A stretch of 64,000 nucleotides of DNA, taken from the NCBI GenBank assembly GCA_013365325.1, contig JABVXV010000236.1:35898-99897 (forward strand), written 5' to 3'. Position 1 is the first letter of the stretch. Each line of letters opens with the position of its first letter. The notes below the pieces were generated by a model. That model ran no database searches and was not told the DNA's origin. It saw only the letters and a program-made list of their open reading frames with translations. This document shows positions 12,230 to 26,703 of the stretch, one piece after another. A program made the position numbers and the translations under genes. This DNA comes from Dipetalonema caudispina (taxonomy: Eukaryota > Nematoda > Chromadorea > Rhabditida > Onchocercidae).

Positions 12230-14073
12230 TATTTCAGTAAAGAATCATTAAAAATTAGATGACGGCTTTCAAATTCAAAAATATGAAGCCACTGTAATCG
12301 TACTCCTCAAATGATGTAATAATATAGCACCATTCATAATTGATGAATACAAAGAGTAATTTTAAAAGTGTTTAGTTGGAACTTAAGAAGTAAAAGTCTT
12401 TCCAATTAAAAAAAAAAAAACAAAATCAAACAACCAGTGGAACTTTTACATTAAATAATGCATTGAATTCATAAAAAATAATTGCGAGTAATTCAGCATA
12501 TAATGGAATTCGGATGCATCCCATAGAGAACGGTAAACAACGATGGGAAATATGCACTAAATTGATGAATAGTATCAAAAAAGTTGAACAGTAAACTTTA
12601 AAATGCCAATAAAAAAATTGTTTTCAAAAAATTTCATCAGGAATGACCACGTATCAATCCAATTAAAAAGACACAACTTTGTTCCGCTGAAAACACTTTA
12701 ATATTATTCACTCAAATTCTTTTAATCTTTCAACCGTTTTAGCAAATTTCAGATGCCTTTCCCAACACTTACACATAATAATGCATGCAATATACGGATA
12801 TGTTACGAACTCTTGACTTTAAATCTAACAATCAAAACAAAGTCCAATTTAAGCTTCACCTTCCCCACAGAATAATAAAAAAATTTCCATGAATTACTAA
12901 AACTGATACATACTCCCTCTTGGAAAAGGACTTCGAGTGGTTCAATCAAACCGGTGGTGTTCATCCTGTAATCTAGTAACTTTTAAGGAGAAACATTTAT
13001 ATAGCATTTGAATCTGATAAAAACCAGGAATAAAACAATCACTTTTCCCGCATATAAAACATGAAATATCTGCGTCATCAATTTCACAGATTCATAGTTT
13101 ACGACGACAAATTCGATATTTCAGTATTGGCCAGCAACGGAATAGTCTAGTCACTATCGAAACAATGAAAACCACAGAGAAAGTCAAGTCGAATTAGGAG
13201 AAAATTGACAACATATCCCCCTAGATTTCTTTTATATATTTAATAATAAAGAGCTTTAAAAAGTTAGTGTAAATGATAATCTCAATCTATGCGTACTTCA
13301 CTACATCATCCTCTGAATTACGGAAAATGATCATTTTATTCTTATTTGGATGTACAAAAAAAAAAGAAAAAAAAAAAACGACACGAGTCGACAAACGTTT
13401 CGTTATAAATCACAAAAAATATTTCCAGTTGTTAAAAGAAAAAATAAGTAACAAACATATTTAACAGTTTCGATGATTAGAAAAGAATACGGAAATATAA
13501 GAAACGATCTTTCAGACAAGAACAAACAAAACATTCGGTTCGACATCAACGATGTTATTACAGCAATTATAAAACTAATACACGCGCAACTATAATATGT
13601 AAGCAAGAAAGCGAAATAAGCATTTCAAATACCAAAAAGAAGTGGTGGCACTGTACTAATGTTTTATCCTTCTTGTCCAACTCAAACACATCCTTCTACA
13701 TGCGTCCATTTTCATCGCTGAAAATATTTTGAGTTTTGAAACTTTAATACTAGCCAGCTGAATGCCAGAATGAATTTTACGACAGCTCAGACACTTAGTG
13801 AAGTTATCTTTTCCAGTGATGAGATGCTGCACTCGTAGTTACTAATACCAGGGCAATTATGAGTGGACTTTTCAGGTGTATCGTACGGCTTAAATTTTCG
13901 TTGAAATATTTGGGACTCGGAAAAGTTATGTGCAGCACGAAATTTTAGCATAATACACCAAAACAACTTCAATTTTTCAGACGCATGTTGCATATTTCGA
14001 CTGCATAATGTAGTTGTTAAATTTAGCATTTAGAGCATCGAATGAAGATCTGCTATGCATTAAAATTTAAAAA
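12230..14073. other. LUC7L3-MRE11 intergenic region
   Basis: No gene is recognised. It should contain the LUC7L3 3' UTR and the MRE11 promoter. A minus-strand ORF at 13787-14029 sits just past the LUC7L3 stop. If LUC7L3 exon 7 were spliced at AGA|GTAATT to the 'atgcag' acceptor inside it, the frame would hit a stop after 7 codons, so I treat it as UTR. A-rich runs occur at 12410-12420 and 13358-13378. Confidence 0.5.
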
Positions 14074-16894
14074 TTAACGAAAAATTACTCTGTGCCGGTC
14101 CCTGTCGTCTCTTCTATCTCGATGTCTATCAGAATGACGGTCGTAACGTCGATCATCATCCCTCCGTGAGCGTGGAGAACGATGTCGATGTCTGTAATCA
14201 GTAATGTAAATTATATCTCCACTACTTACTGGTACTGGTCTTGTACCTGTTTTTGTAACAAATATCGGAAGTTTTTTCACGAAATTTCAAGACCTTACAA
14301 GTATCTATAACATCAAGTATAGATACTTTCGCTATTTTAGATCTTACAAAGAAAGTTTAGCATCCAACATACTATCTTTCGAATAGGAGACACATATACT
14401 TTAACAGGGAACAGAAATATCTTTTGAAAGAAATATTGACGTCAAAAATAAATGATGAACATACCCGCGATCTCTATCATCCCGTCTTCGATCTCGATCC
14501 TTATCTCTATCTCTCTCTCTTTCACGTTCCCTCTCTCTTTCTCGATCTCTTTCATTCCGCCGTTCTCTGTCATCCCGTTCTTTCCTTTCACGATCTTTCC
14601 TTTCCTTGTCTTCACGTTCTATCTTCCCCTAAATTAGTCGCAAATTATCAGAAAATTAGTGCAAACTTTGCATAGTAATACTATTGTGGTACTATCTATA
14701 AAAACTTACTTTTTCAAATAGACCGTCGCAAGATGTAAAAGAAGTAGAAGAACAAGTATGACATCCAAAAACTATCCGTTGAGTAAAATGTAATCATCAA
14801 AATTATCTGTTATCCAGTTAGTGCCCATTAGAGAACCTAATCTTACAGGAATGCAAATGAAGCGGATGATAAAAACGTTAACCGATATTATTCTAAACTA
14901 TCATTTCTGATAAAATTTTCCATATCAAACCTTTCGTTTTTCTTCTCGTTTTCGATCCATTTCTTCGATTGTCGCCCGAATCCTTGCATAAGCCATATGC
15001 TGTTTACCGGCATAATGATCATCTATTCGTTGTTGCACATCGTTTACGAGCATGAAACATCCACAAACCTTAAAATATAAATTTATTTTCAAAACAAACT
15101 TTACAAAAGTTTAGTTTTCTGTACAGCATTGTAAAGAGTAATATCATTTTCTATTTTTTTCTATTGCTACCGCTTATTATTCTTGATAAACCCCTAGTTT
15201 TCCAGAAAAAATTAATCTTACTTCAACTTAACCATCATAACTGCAGATGCAAAACCATATCATATATAAAATAGCTTTACAGGAACAAGGTAAACCAACC
15301 TGGCAAACTTCCATCGGTTTTGAAAGTTGATTGGCGAGATCCTCAATATGGCTTGTGGGATTCGCCGACTGTGCTAGCAAACGATCCAAAGCCGCACGCT
15401 CTTGCTTGAATTTATCTGCTTGTCGTACTTGTTCTTTCGCTTCATCCACTTTACCCAATGCCCCCAAGGCTTCGGCCTTTAATATTAAAAACAAACCAGT
15501 TACTACGTTTACTACAATGTTAAACAGTAGCATTAGCAGTGAAGCGAACGCGTTAACACAATAAAAATGATATGATGGGAAACCTGAGGTATACACGATT
15601 TGGCGTTTTGGCTCCAAAGCACGGAATTTGCTCACAAGTGTAGGAAGCCTAAAGAAAAAATTCCTTTTTAAAGGCATTTTAAACGCTTTTCGCACCTAGA
15701 AAGACCTCCAATATGCAGGCAAGAAACAACAAAAATGGACTTCCAGATTGTCGTGAGATTGTCGATAAAGGAAGGCTATGCGAGCAAACTTATGTATACT
15801 TTTTGTAAACAGAGGCAAAAAAGGAACGGAAATGGAGAAAATGATGGTTATAAGGCAAAGAATCTATCATTCAAAAATCAGAGAATGAATTAGAAAGTTT
15901 CATGCAACAGACAATTTCTAAAAATTTCAAGGACCAAACAATTTATTGACTAATACGGAATAAAGAACATACGGATGGAGAAAACATGAAGAAAAATATG
16001 TGGCAGCCGTTTTCGAAAATTCTAAAAAAACTTTCAAAAAAAGAAAGGAAATTTCGAAATAATAATTCAATGAGTGTACCACCCTCGTTCATGATCACGG
16101 ATGGCACTGATGTTGGGGATAAAAGTATCTATAGGAAAAGTTGAGTTTGATTTTGTATACGGAGCTACTTCTACAGTTTCACTGTGTCAACGGCTGCCGA
16201 TAGAGAGGAGGAAAAAAATTACTTTTTCCATACAGTCGTTGATTTTGGCGGAGAGGTTGGACTGCTGCTCAGCAATAAGCTCCTTCTGCCTCCGCTGCGC
16301 ATCTGTTTCACCCTCACCGCCCTCTTTTGAAGCATCTATAACAGATAAATTCCGAATGTTTTCTCTTTGAAATTCAAACTCTAAATAGGGAACAAACTTG
16401 TTGCTTGATATTGCTATATTGTGAACTTTTGAACTGCAAATTTCGATGACAACAAACCTTTAATGACCGGTTGCGTCATAGCAAGACGACGTTCATTTTT
16501 TTCAATTTTTCGTCGCACCTCATCATCCAGACGACGAATTTTATTCAAGAACTCTTCCTCATATCCTAATTTCTCGAAACGACTGCTTTCACGATATTTC
16601 AGTCGTAAAGCTGGATCGTGAATCTGTAAACAAAGATACTCAGAGTACTGATATATGTGGATTTCTTTCGCTTTGTTTTTCCGAAATGTAACTGAAATTG
16701 ACAGTAACCTTTGGACAAAAACCAAGATCAGCTTTCGTATTCCTGAACATTTCATTTGGACAGAATGCAACTAAGAAATTCTTGCACACATCAGGTTCAT
16801 CGAAATCCGGCTCATCCGTATCACCAATATCCGCATTTCGTTTTACACCCATTAGTTCGTTTAGCATTTGTGCCATCTGTTCTGTAGCCGACAT
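14074..16894 (-). CDS. LUC7-like 3 (CROP) U1 snRNP splicing factor
   Basis: LUC7-family proteins associate with U1 snRNP and help select 5' splice sites. I joined seven exons: 16894-16709, 16623-16458, 16335-16223, 15476-15300, 15068-14931, 14628-14465, 14191-14074 (1062 nt, 353 aa, phases consistent). The start MSATEQMAQMLNELMG matches the family's N-terminus. The first zinc finger is VCKNFLVAFCPNEMF..TKADLGFC plus the His of IHDPALR. A helical segment follows (ESSRFEKLGYEEEFL, later DEAKEQVRQADKFKQER). The second finger is VCGCFMLV followed by DDHYAGKQHMAYARIRA. The tail is an Arg/Glu/Asp-rich low-complexity region of about 100 residues ending RRDDRDRHRVIFR, shorter than the human tail (432 aa in total). 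The DDHYAGKQH finger and the RE/RD tail favour LUC7L3 over LUC7L/LUC7L2. Confidence 0.92.
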
Positions 16895-19065
16895 CTTGCT
16901 TGCAAGACTATAATAGCATCATAATCCAAAGTTTAGTTCATTGCAAATTTTAAATAAATACAAGAAATCTCCATGCTCCCTTATTCCCAGCTTTTATCCA
17001 ATGATATTTCTTCATTATAATACATGAATTATCTATTATCTTCACTTAAAAGAAACTGGAGTAATACTATATTATGATTATCAAATTTTATTTAGAACAG
17101 AATCCCCTGTTATTATTGAGAAATCGTGAACCGATTTAGCAAAAACTTTCACGAATACCTTAAAATTAATGTGTTACAAATCATTTGTCATTGAATATAA
17201 ATCACAAATCAGAAATGTAACTGAACACCTATCATCAATACGATGAGAAATGATAACGAAATTTATAAACCTCATAACATTTACAACAATAATGCCTTTT
17301 CTGATTCACGATATTATTCACATTACACATGTAGAAGATGGTTTCGTTACCCTCATCCTTTAGAGAATGCTAGTATATTTACACGTAGAAATTGATACAA
17401 AAAAATTTATTCACATCTTATTCAATCTTCTCCTCTTTCCTGAACTCATCAAACATACAGAAATTATAAAAGGAGATAAAGAATAGAGGACAGATACACA
17501 ATTTTTAAATTTAAATATAATTTAATAACGAAATAGCAATAAACCTTATATTCATACTTGCTTCCTACATACATTATTTACATTTCAAACTAATTCAATC
17601 AGCAGGAACATAGCCAACATTCATTTAATGATAGTTGGCAAATGACGATAAGTTTACATTGGTCTAATAAAAAGTATTTTGATTGTAAGTTTAAATTCCA
17701 AAAATGTTCTACAATTCAATCATGTAGAAAGCAACGATTAACAAATTTTACAAACAAAAACTTAGGGAAAAGGAGAGAAAGAATTAACCAACAAAACTGC
17801 TTCCTAATCATGCTATTATATACAAATTAAAACAATTATCAAGCACATTTTATTTGAAAACAAAAAAAAGAAAAAAAAAACAGCAATCTATTAGGATCTT
17901 GTCATTTATCCTTCCTTTATATACTGTCTTGAAAAATAAGTTAATGATGATTTAGATTATTAATCACTTCATTATCAAAATTAATTAGTAGAAACAAAAA
18001 TTATACTGACGAATTCCAATCAATGTTAGATTATCAAGGCGTGCATTACGCTTAGAAGTTCTCAAAGAAAATTCAACCAAGATTTCCATATTATAAGATT
18101 CTAATCGTAAAACATCCCCGACTGCAAAATTTCAAACGTAACAGCCAAGATGAAGGAAAATAAAAACTTTGCAAAACAGCAAGATTAAAACTTATAATTA
18201 TCGACAGATAGATTAAATAAATAATGTACAAACGATAAAAATTACCGTTCACTGTTCTGAATCATGACGACGATTACTTTGTAAGCAAAGACAATAGCAA
18301 TAATGTAGAATACCTGCCTGCAGAATGTAAATATGTATGAAGTTTACAATATGTACACCGAATATAATAATAGAAGCAAATCATATGTGAACAATAAAAA
18401 GTAAGGGACAAATTTATATTGCATCTGATGATCTTCCCATCCCTATATATGTGTTATCATTTCAACCACCAAGTGGAATGTATTCCAATTTCATCAACCT
18501 ATGTTTAACTTAATCAAATAAATTTCCAAACTTTTCTCATCCAAATAACTGTTCAAGCTCCCTCACTCTAGTCTACATGAAAGTTTAGGAAGATAAAACT
18601 TCCTAATTGATTACTTCACTGAATTGTATGAAATTGAATTTCTAAAAACGGCACCAAGAAGTACATGAACAATAATTTTTTTAGATCATCAGATCCCAAA
18701 TTTTAAAACTATTACAGAAGGGCAACTTGCGTTTAGCGTCGTATTAATAAATACAGCTGATGTTTCAGAAAGTGCCACCATCAGCAGCAACGACAGATAT
18801 TAACACAGATTAGAATAAAATTTACATTTCTTAATGCAACTTATGTAGCATTAAATGCTGAATCAAATATTTACATATGAATGTGTAAAGGATATGAGGT
18901 ATAATAATTTGCAAGCTGACAGCGACACTTTTTAGATAATTTTAAAAAAGCAAAGATTAAATTAAACCACTAATGGAGCAATGCTTTACGCCGTCTGACT
19001 CGACCACCGCAATATAAACAATAAACAGAAAAAACTGTACACTGTATTCATATACAAGCGAATCA
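16895..19065. other. daf-4 to LUC7L3 intergenic region
   Basis: No gene is recognised. It should hold the daf-4 3' UTR and the LUC7L3 promoter. The sequence is AT-rich without long repeats. The plus-strand ORF at 17642-17830 is Lys/Asn-rich and compositional. An acceptor-like 'ttgcaag' lies a few bases before the LUC7L3 ATG. Confidence 0.5.
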
Positions 19066-22000
19066 TCATGAGAGCGGTAAAGTGCTATGCGCAGGATCTT
19101 GATTTGATAAGGGAATTATGTTATCCTGAATTACTCTTTCTGTATCGAGAGTTGGAAGATATCGAACATTCGGAGGTGCTGTACAGGCTTGTGCATATTC
19201 ATCCATTGAAGCATGGAATCCATTAGAACCCAATGAACCATCTTTGATAAGTAATGCTGCCGGCACCACCCCACAATCTTGTGTATATGGGGGAAGTGGA
19301 CCATCTGCAAATAAATAGGGTACATCTTGTAATAACCATAGCAGCATGATGGACTGTTTGGAAAATTATTGCTTAACTCTATTTCTTTTTTACTTGGGAT
19401 GAAAATAAAAAATTGGAAACATCATGAAAACCAGGGAATCGTTTGACATAAGATCATTATGTTATAAACGTCATAAAATATTGCTCGATTTTTCAGTTAT
19501 CAAACAACAATACAACTGGAATCACGAAATTAGAATGAAAGAACAAACTTGGTGAGTTTTTTGGTTGCACGGTACTCTCAAATTTTAGATCAGCAGCGTA
19601 GGACATGAATAATGTATTGGCCCGTTCATACGCACAACCAGAAGTGATACGGCCATCCGGTTCCATATCCCACATATCTTCAGCTGTTTTCCATAAAACA
19701 CCACCAATCTAAAACAGCACGAATAAAAACTCAAGAATCTATCAGATAATCGAGATTAAAGCGAAGCTGGAAAAATATGCGTGGAAATACGTTACATAAA
19801 GGCGCTAAAACACCAACTAATTGCTTCATTGAACTCATTACTAAATTTCAAAAAGCCCACGTTATGTTCAATAACTGCAGCACGAATATTTGGTCGTTTT
19901 TTCTCCACAGCAACAACTCGTCTCATATCATGTAATGTTGGCTGCACTCCAGCTTCCGCTTCATACGGTCGTTCGTATTCCCCAACAACGTCATCTAAAG
20001 CATCATCGCGGAATCTAACGTGTACGATAAGGTAACATACAAGAAACTTTCCGTAGAAAAGTTCATTTCAAATAGAAATAATCTAGGAATAGCAGAAACA
20101 AATGGAACCGATAACTGCATGATGCAGGACTTTTTCAAAATGTGACAATACGATGTGATACATGTGATACAGCCGCTGACAAGAAATTAATTCTGCTGAC
20201 TCAACTGCACGTTGCACTACGAGAGAAATATTCGGAAATAACCATTAGTAAAAACCAATCACCAAAAGGCTTGAATATCGAATAGCTTTTTACTCCACAT
20301 TTAAAAGTCCAGCCAGTAGTTTTTCACGAATTAAAGCTTACCTTTATCCATTAATGTTCTTGACAGAATCTCCCATAAGACCAGAGCAGCAGCATACACA
20401 TCAATCTGACGGAAAGCAAAGGCTGTAAATTCGGTAGCACCTTCCAATACTTCCGGTGACATGTAACGCCGCGTCCCCACCTGCAAGTTCAATATCCAAA
20501 TGTTCCTATTTTACAAAAAGATTAATGAATCTCCAAACTGACGGAAGAAAAACTATGAAAAAATTTATTTGTGAAACAGATGGCCCATAATAATACTGCT
20601 CACCTGTCCATGATTATCATCTGATGGCATTTGACCGTTTTCACATTTTAACGCTAGACCAAAATCAGCGATTACTGAAGTTAAATCGAGCTTCAAAAGT
20701 ACATTTCGCGATTTGAAATCTCTGAAATTCAATAAATTTATAAAAAATAAAGCAGAACTAAAGAATACGGAAATCCATGTTTTCTGAACTCTTTTTGTTC
20801 ATTTTCTTTTTTTTATTAAATTTCTGTTCGGCTGTTTGAGAGCTATCCGAATGATTTCCTAGCGTCATGATAGAAACTTCAGCTATAAAATTTTTTAAAA
20901 TTTCCGATTAAGATATCATGAGTTGAGCGAAAACGAAATACGGCGACTTATAATGATAACATATGAATAAAGATACACTTACCGGTGCACAACGCAAGGC
21001 TTTAGCTCGCCATCGATCATTTTTTCTTCATGAAGAAAAGACAATCCTCTCAGCATTGAAGCTATTACTTTCAACGATTCTTGCAAAGTCAAGATGCGAA
21101 ACTGAAGAAAACGAAGTAAAAAAGTGTTCTTAGACTACGAGGAACTGGATGGTAAGAATTTCTTACAGATGAAAACGGTATAAAAATAAGAATGAGGAAA
21201 TTAAATGATACATTTGAAAAGATTCAAATAAATTTGCTGAAGACCAACACGCTTATTACAATACTAAGTGGTAGCCAATAAGACATTTCCAGCAGACTCA
21301 TCATCAGATTTAAATGGAAAAGTGCATTTGTTCCAGTAAGTTTATAGAAGTTATCCGAGTGATAGTAGTGAAGTTAAAACTAAGACTAATGAAATCCAAT
21401 GAAATTAGGAGGTTACAGAGACATTATAAAATTCATCTTACGTGAAGAAAATCGAACAGTGAACCGTTATCATGAAATTCAGTAATCAACCAGAAATCGT
21501 TTCCATGAACTTCCGCACCAAAATATCGCAGAATATTTTTATGTCTTCGAAGAGAAGCTATCGCATAAATTTCCTGCAATATAAGGAGTAATGGAAGTTC
21601 GGCAAAAAGAACTTTAAATTTTGGTCTTTTTTACTGTTGCAATAATTTCATTTTTGAAGGGGAAAAAATACAAAGATTATGTAATGTTACAAAGGATGCC
21701 AAAAAAAAGAGTATAATACATTCGAACCTGTTCAACGATCCAACTATTCACATCAACAGATGGAAAAACTTTTACTGCGACAGTTTCGCTGTCTAATATA
21801 CCACGAAATACTTGACCAAATCGACCACGAGCCACCAACTGAATCGAAATATAATTAAATCAGAACATCAGAAAGATACTAAAACTTGAAGTGAGAGATT
21901 TTGAAGATACCCTCCGTTTCATAATTCACTTTTACTTACAATCAGGTACCAGTTTTTCTATAGGTGTTTCTGTATCTAAGTGTTTATCCTAACTGCAGTA

Positions 22001-24498
22001 TAAATGAATTACAGCGGTTTTGCTTTTACCTACCTGTGCTATTATCTTCATATAAAATAGAAAAAATATATAATGCATTTTATTAAAATATTGAATTTGC
22101 TTATCTTCATTCAGCAAACGCAATTGAAAGTATTAAAATAACAACAAAATAGGGAACATACCTCAAGATTAGTAATGTTCTTTAGGTTATCGTCTCTTCT
22201 AGCTCCAATTAAAGGTAACTTCGCATCACCAACGATGGGCATTGAAAATGCATCAGCAGCCTAAAGAAAAAAAGAAAAATACTTTAAGCAAGTAATGATT
22301 TCTATTTAGTGTATTTTGAAGAATATCTCTTTGTCCATTAGAATGCTTTGTAACATTAAAGAGGAAGTAAAAAGCGATGAAGCTTGATTAATTATAACCT
22401 TCTCTTTATAATTTCGACTGTTTTTGTATTCTCGATAACTATAGTAGCAGAACAAAGCTAGCGCACAAAGCGAAAAGAAGCCAAGAACGATTATAGCAAA
22501 CATTCTACTTCCAGCACCAAAGAATCCTGGATCTTCCAATTCCGTTGGCTCTACCGTAGTTGGCGGTACTAAAACAGTCTTCCCTTTTTATTATTTGCAA
22601 AAGCTATAGTAAAATTCTAATTGATAAACGTAATTTTTTTGGAAATAGTGTTCCCCAGAAGAGAAAAATTATTTCAAAATTAAATAATTGGAACGATCAC
22701 CCGAGCAGTTGTGCAATAAATTAGTTATTCAAATGTGATGAAGAAGAAAGACTGAACATATATTTTAAGTAAAGTATTTAAATGATTAAATAATACAAAT
22801 GCAGTGAACTCGCAAGACTATATTTTTCCTCCCGTTATAATACATTTCTCATTATCTAAGAGAGCAAATGGTGAATGATCTAAATAAGACGTTTCTAAAA
22901 TATTCATTAAATTCGTTAGATATAAAACAGCGGAATAAAGTAATGCAAGTACGGTAAATCATCTAGTTATCTGTATAATCTAATTTACCTTTACATTGAG
23001 TCATGAATTCAAGTAACTTATGCGAAGACAGATTAATAAAAAATAAGCTTACGAGTGGCTTTGCGTTGTGGAGGAAACTGTACACGTCGATTACAATGGT
23101 GCGTGTTGCAACAACAAAACAAAGCAGCATTACCATGTCCAGTTGGTCGTTCGTCAGCAATACATTGGCTGTTGTCGCAATTACCCAAATTACCATCATG
23201 CATCCAACACCCTTTTAAAGTCACCTGCTGCAAAAAAACAAATTTCCAGTTTACATTTATATAATTGTGAATGTGATTAACAATCTTACATCATTTGTCA
23301 TCATTATTTAAATTTTTAAGCAACGGACTTCATATTTCTATGTATGAGTTCCATGAATTAAAAGCTCTAAAAAGAAACTGGGTAAACCTACAAATGACAG
23401 GTTAAAAGTGATAAAAGTTTCAAAATATTATTGAGTAAGAATTCCTCCTTGAACTTCAAAGCAGATGGAACAAGTGTAAAACAAAAAACGCATAAAAAAA
23501 TAGATACATGAAGTTAGTGTCCTTGAGAACAAGAAAAAACTGAATATAAAAGTTACCCGTGTTAAAGAGTTATTTACCAAAGCAGCCATACAACCTAAGC
23601 GATGGTCGTTTACTGAAGCATAACACATTTTCGTGGTCGGACAACTCCGTTCCATTGGATCACATGAACTAACATCATAAAACTGGAAAATAACTTTGTA
23701 CAGCAATTTCTTTAATACATTTCTGCCACATGGCTGCATGTAAATTACATCAAAATAGGCTAAGATTTCATTAAATTGCGCAGGTCAGAATTTAAGAAAA
23801 ATCATCTCAAAAAATTAAATTGCTGCTGCTGTGAAATTAAGGACTATTTTTCTTTCGTATTTGAAACTTACATCGCAGTAAATGAAAGGACGGGACTTAT
23901 TGTCTAAATTATAATTAAGACCCTCAACGCCATGCTTCTTCAAAAAAACCGGCTTCGCTGGAAGTTTCATTTCTGCTCCACCTGACAATTCTTTCAACTG
24001 TAATCAACAGAAATGGCTAGTATTAGCACCATATAACAAATGCATACCACGAATAAACATAACCCATGAACTTCAAATGACTTATCAATTAGTTCTAAAG
24101 TTGAAAGAATGAACCATTACTATCACTTCTATTTCAATTTCAAAATGCTATTTAGCAGCTATCATCCTGCGAAAACCAAATGTTATGATCACATTAAAAC
24201 GGTCACGAAACACATAACCATCTGGTACAAGAATTGGTAGTTGCCAAAATTTCTAACAAAACGCACGATTTTAGGTGAGTTATTAGTAGTGAGCGCAGAG
24301 TACAATCAGTTCACTATACAATTTTGAACAATTACAGGAAAATGAAAAGTAACTTACATTGACTGTGTCGTCATTAAGGATATCCCCAAGAGAATTATGT
24401 TTCAGTGCAGTAAAACAGTGGGTAGAAATCAGTAAAGAGAAAGCAATAAATATGGCAATGAACATCATTCTACCATCATTTCTGTTTTCTACTGCCAT
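19066..24498 (-). CDS. DAF-4-like type II TGF-beta/BMP receptor kinase
   Basis: This is a single-pass serine/threonine kinase receptor that binds TGF-beta/BMP ligands and activates type I receptors. Exons: 24498-24358, 23997-23872, 23682-23578, 23227-23053, 22568-22399, 22260-22162, 21838-21728, 21573-21442, 21101-20983, 20721-20604, 20480-20342, (20216-20162), 20014-19861, 19708-19549, 19304-19066, about 680 aa. The signal sequence is [17 protein letters not shown]. The Cys-rich ectodomain ends LKGCWMHDG... with the CCCNTHHCN box of type II receptors. The membrane helix is near 205-225. Kinase motifs: [42 protein letters not shown]. No GS box precedes the kinase, which rules out type I. BMPR2-like CCC spacing and the nematode setting support DAF-4. 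The bracketed 55-nt exon is inferred because exons 11 and 13 otherwise differ in phase. The ATG directly follows 'tttcag', so it is probably trans-spliced or preceded by a 5' UTR intron. Confidence 0.92.
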
Positions 24499-24504
24499 CT
24501 GAAA
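24499..24504 (-). promoter_or_regulatory. Splice acceptor abutting the daf-4 ATG
   Basis: The minus strand reads 'gtttgatttcag|ATG'. A near-consensus nematode acceptor touching the start codon fits spliced-leader trans-splicing. An intron in the 5' UTR is the alternative. Confidence 0.5.
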
Positions 24505-26601
24505 TCAAACAACATATATAATATATGCAATGAGGAATGAATAAGCATATCATTTCTTGATACTTGCTTGCATCACACGACACAGGCAGGAGTCAAGGAT
24601 CGAATATTTGATGAATAAGTCACCAGCATCTAATCATTTTATACAAAGCATTTTCTAACAATGGCGTGAAACATATGTCGAAAAAAGCGTTGTGCACGAA
24701 CGTTCTTATGGAGGCTTATGATACCACTCATCAAATCATCCCATTAAATCCATCGAAATAAATGTGCCGCAAGGATCTAAAATATCGTAAACATAAAAAA
24801 CCAGACAGTAAACGAAACTTTGGATGCAAGGAACAAAGTTCAGGGAAAGATGAAAAAAGCTAAAGGACGAGCGAGATAGGAAAATCTTCTATATGTCTAC
24901 TCATATTTCATTAAAATTAACCAGTCAATATAAACTATCACGTAAATAGTCAAATTATATTTTAACACTACCAGAAATACTACAACCAATCATAAAACGT
25001 ACTTACCAACCTGAATGCTTTCTTACGAAACTAAAATTAACATTCCTTTCATCAGAATTCCTTGTACGTGATGATATGATATGAAGTTAATATTTAAATT
25101 AAATCGATACATAGTTCATTCCCTCCTTTTCGACCATTAACTATGTATTAATTTAACTTAAATACTAACTACATATCATCTACCACACAAAAGAATTTCT
25201 AATAACTCAACCCGATCATTTGACTTGCTCTTAGTATGAAGAATAAGTTGAAACTTAGAAACACTATCCTACTCAGAATATTTTTCATTCAAGAAGTACA
25301 AAAAAAATGAACAATGTACCAGTCTATTCACCCTAGAATTAGTTGAAATGTCCCAACAAATGAATAAAAATTTTTTTAACTTGTAGTAAGAATGTGCTGA
25401 CGAAAAAACAGAACTAACAAAAGATAGTGATAAATAATAATTATCTAAGGCTTGTCCAGAAAATGTATGATGCCAAAACGTGACGAGTCACAAATTCCTA
25501 CAGCTAGATAGGTAAGTAGACAAGCAATAGCTACACTAAAAGTACACATCTTGAGAACTTGGACATTCCACTGCTGGGTGTATAGAACCGGAATTAAAGA
25601 CACATACACACACGTATAAATACATACATTGGAAATGAAAGAATGCACAATAAATAACCAGAAATCAATCTTAACAAACTTTTTTTTTTTTTTTGAGCTA
25701 AGAAATTGAGAATAGAAAGTGCAAGAAAAATTATTTGTCGTCACGAATGAGGACATTAATTCTAAAACAGTGAATGATTAATATATTACACCGGAAACAC
25801 CATCTGCCTTCTTCTGTCAGCTCGTTAGAGAAATACCACAAAATCATTTTTTAATATAACGTTTTTTTTTTTTATTTCACTAGTCAGTTCATATCAAATC
25901 CTAAAAGTTTCAGGAGCAAAAACCAATAAATATATAGCGACATCACTACACTAACAATAAAGCGTATAATATCATTTTTGTCAACCAGGCACGTGAATTC
26001 AATTAAATCACACGGCGTAAAAAAGGCAGGTACATACCAAAAAAAATGACACACACGTTCATGGATACAAAAATATATTGATAAAAATGCTTCCATATAT
26101 ACAGGTGCATACCTTTTTTCCGTGTTTAGTAAAACTAATTTCAAGAAAGCAGAAATCATAGTCTTTAATTATCATCCTTCTTCTCCCCAACAATTTACGA
26201 GATCAAAATCATTAAGTGAAAAATACCTTCAACAGATATCCACTTTAGTAATCAAGACTGTCTCCATGATTTCTCATTCACTGAGGCGTATTACCTAACT
26301 ATATACAGTACAGAAACTTCCATGAAAGATGACCAGAATTTTGAGACTTACGAAGCATAGAAAGATTGCTTTCATTACCACCCATTCACAAAATCAGCTG
26401 ATAAGGATAAAATCAGTTGGACAATACTATTATTTGCTGCTTATATCAACAAAAAAAAAAAAAAATCAAGAAAATGAAATTCAGCGGAATAGGTTGCAGT
26501 GAGGTGCTAATGATGAGGGCATACACCAATAGGGAGCTCCAAGCTTGTTCTTTCCCGAAAATAAAACAAATGAAGGTTGCTGGAAGCTTTTTATCAATTC
26601 C

Positions 26602-26703
26602 TACAAACATACATATATACACAGACACATACATACATATAAACACACATACACATACACACATACAAACACATACATATATACATATATATATACATAA
26701 TAC
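26602..26703. repeat. Degenerate CATA/CA microsatellite
   Basis: About 100 bases of interrupted ACATACAT, ACACAT and TATATA units. The ORFs crossing it on both strands are products of the repeat. Confidence 0.9.

Noticed and set aside
13787..14029. 80-codon minus ORF after LUC7L3
   Set aside because: No consistent splice into LUC7L3 gives a longer frame and no family motif was recognised; treated as 3' UTR.
14424..14675. Plus-strand Leu/Phe/Ser-rich ORFs
   Set aside because: They are the reverse complement of the Arg/Glu-rich tail of LUC7L3; codon bias on the other strand keeps them open.
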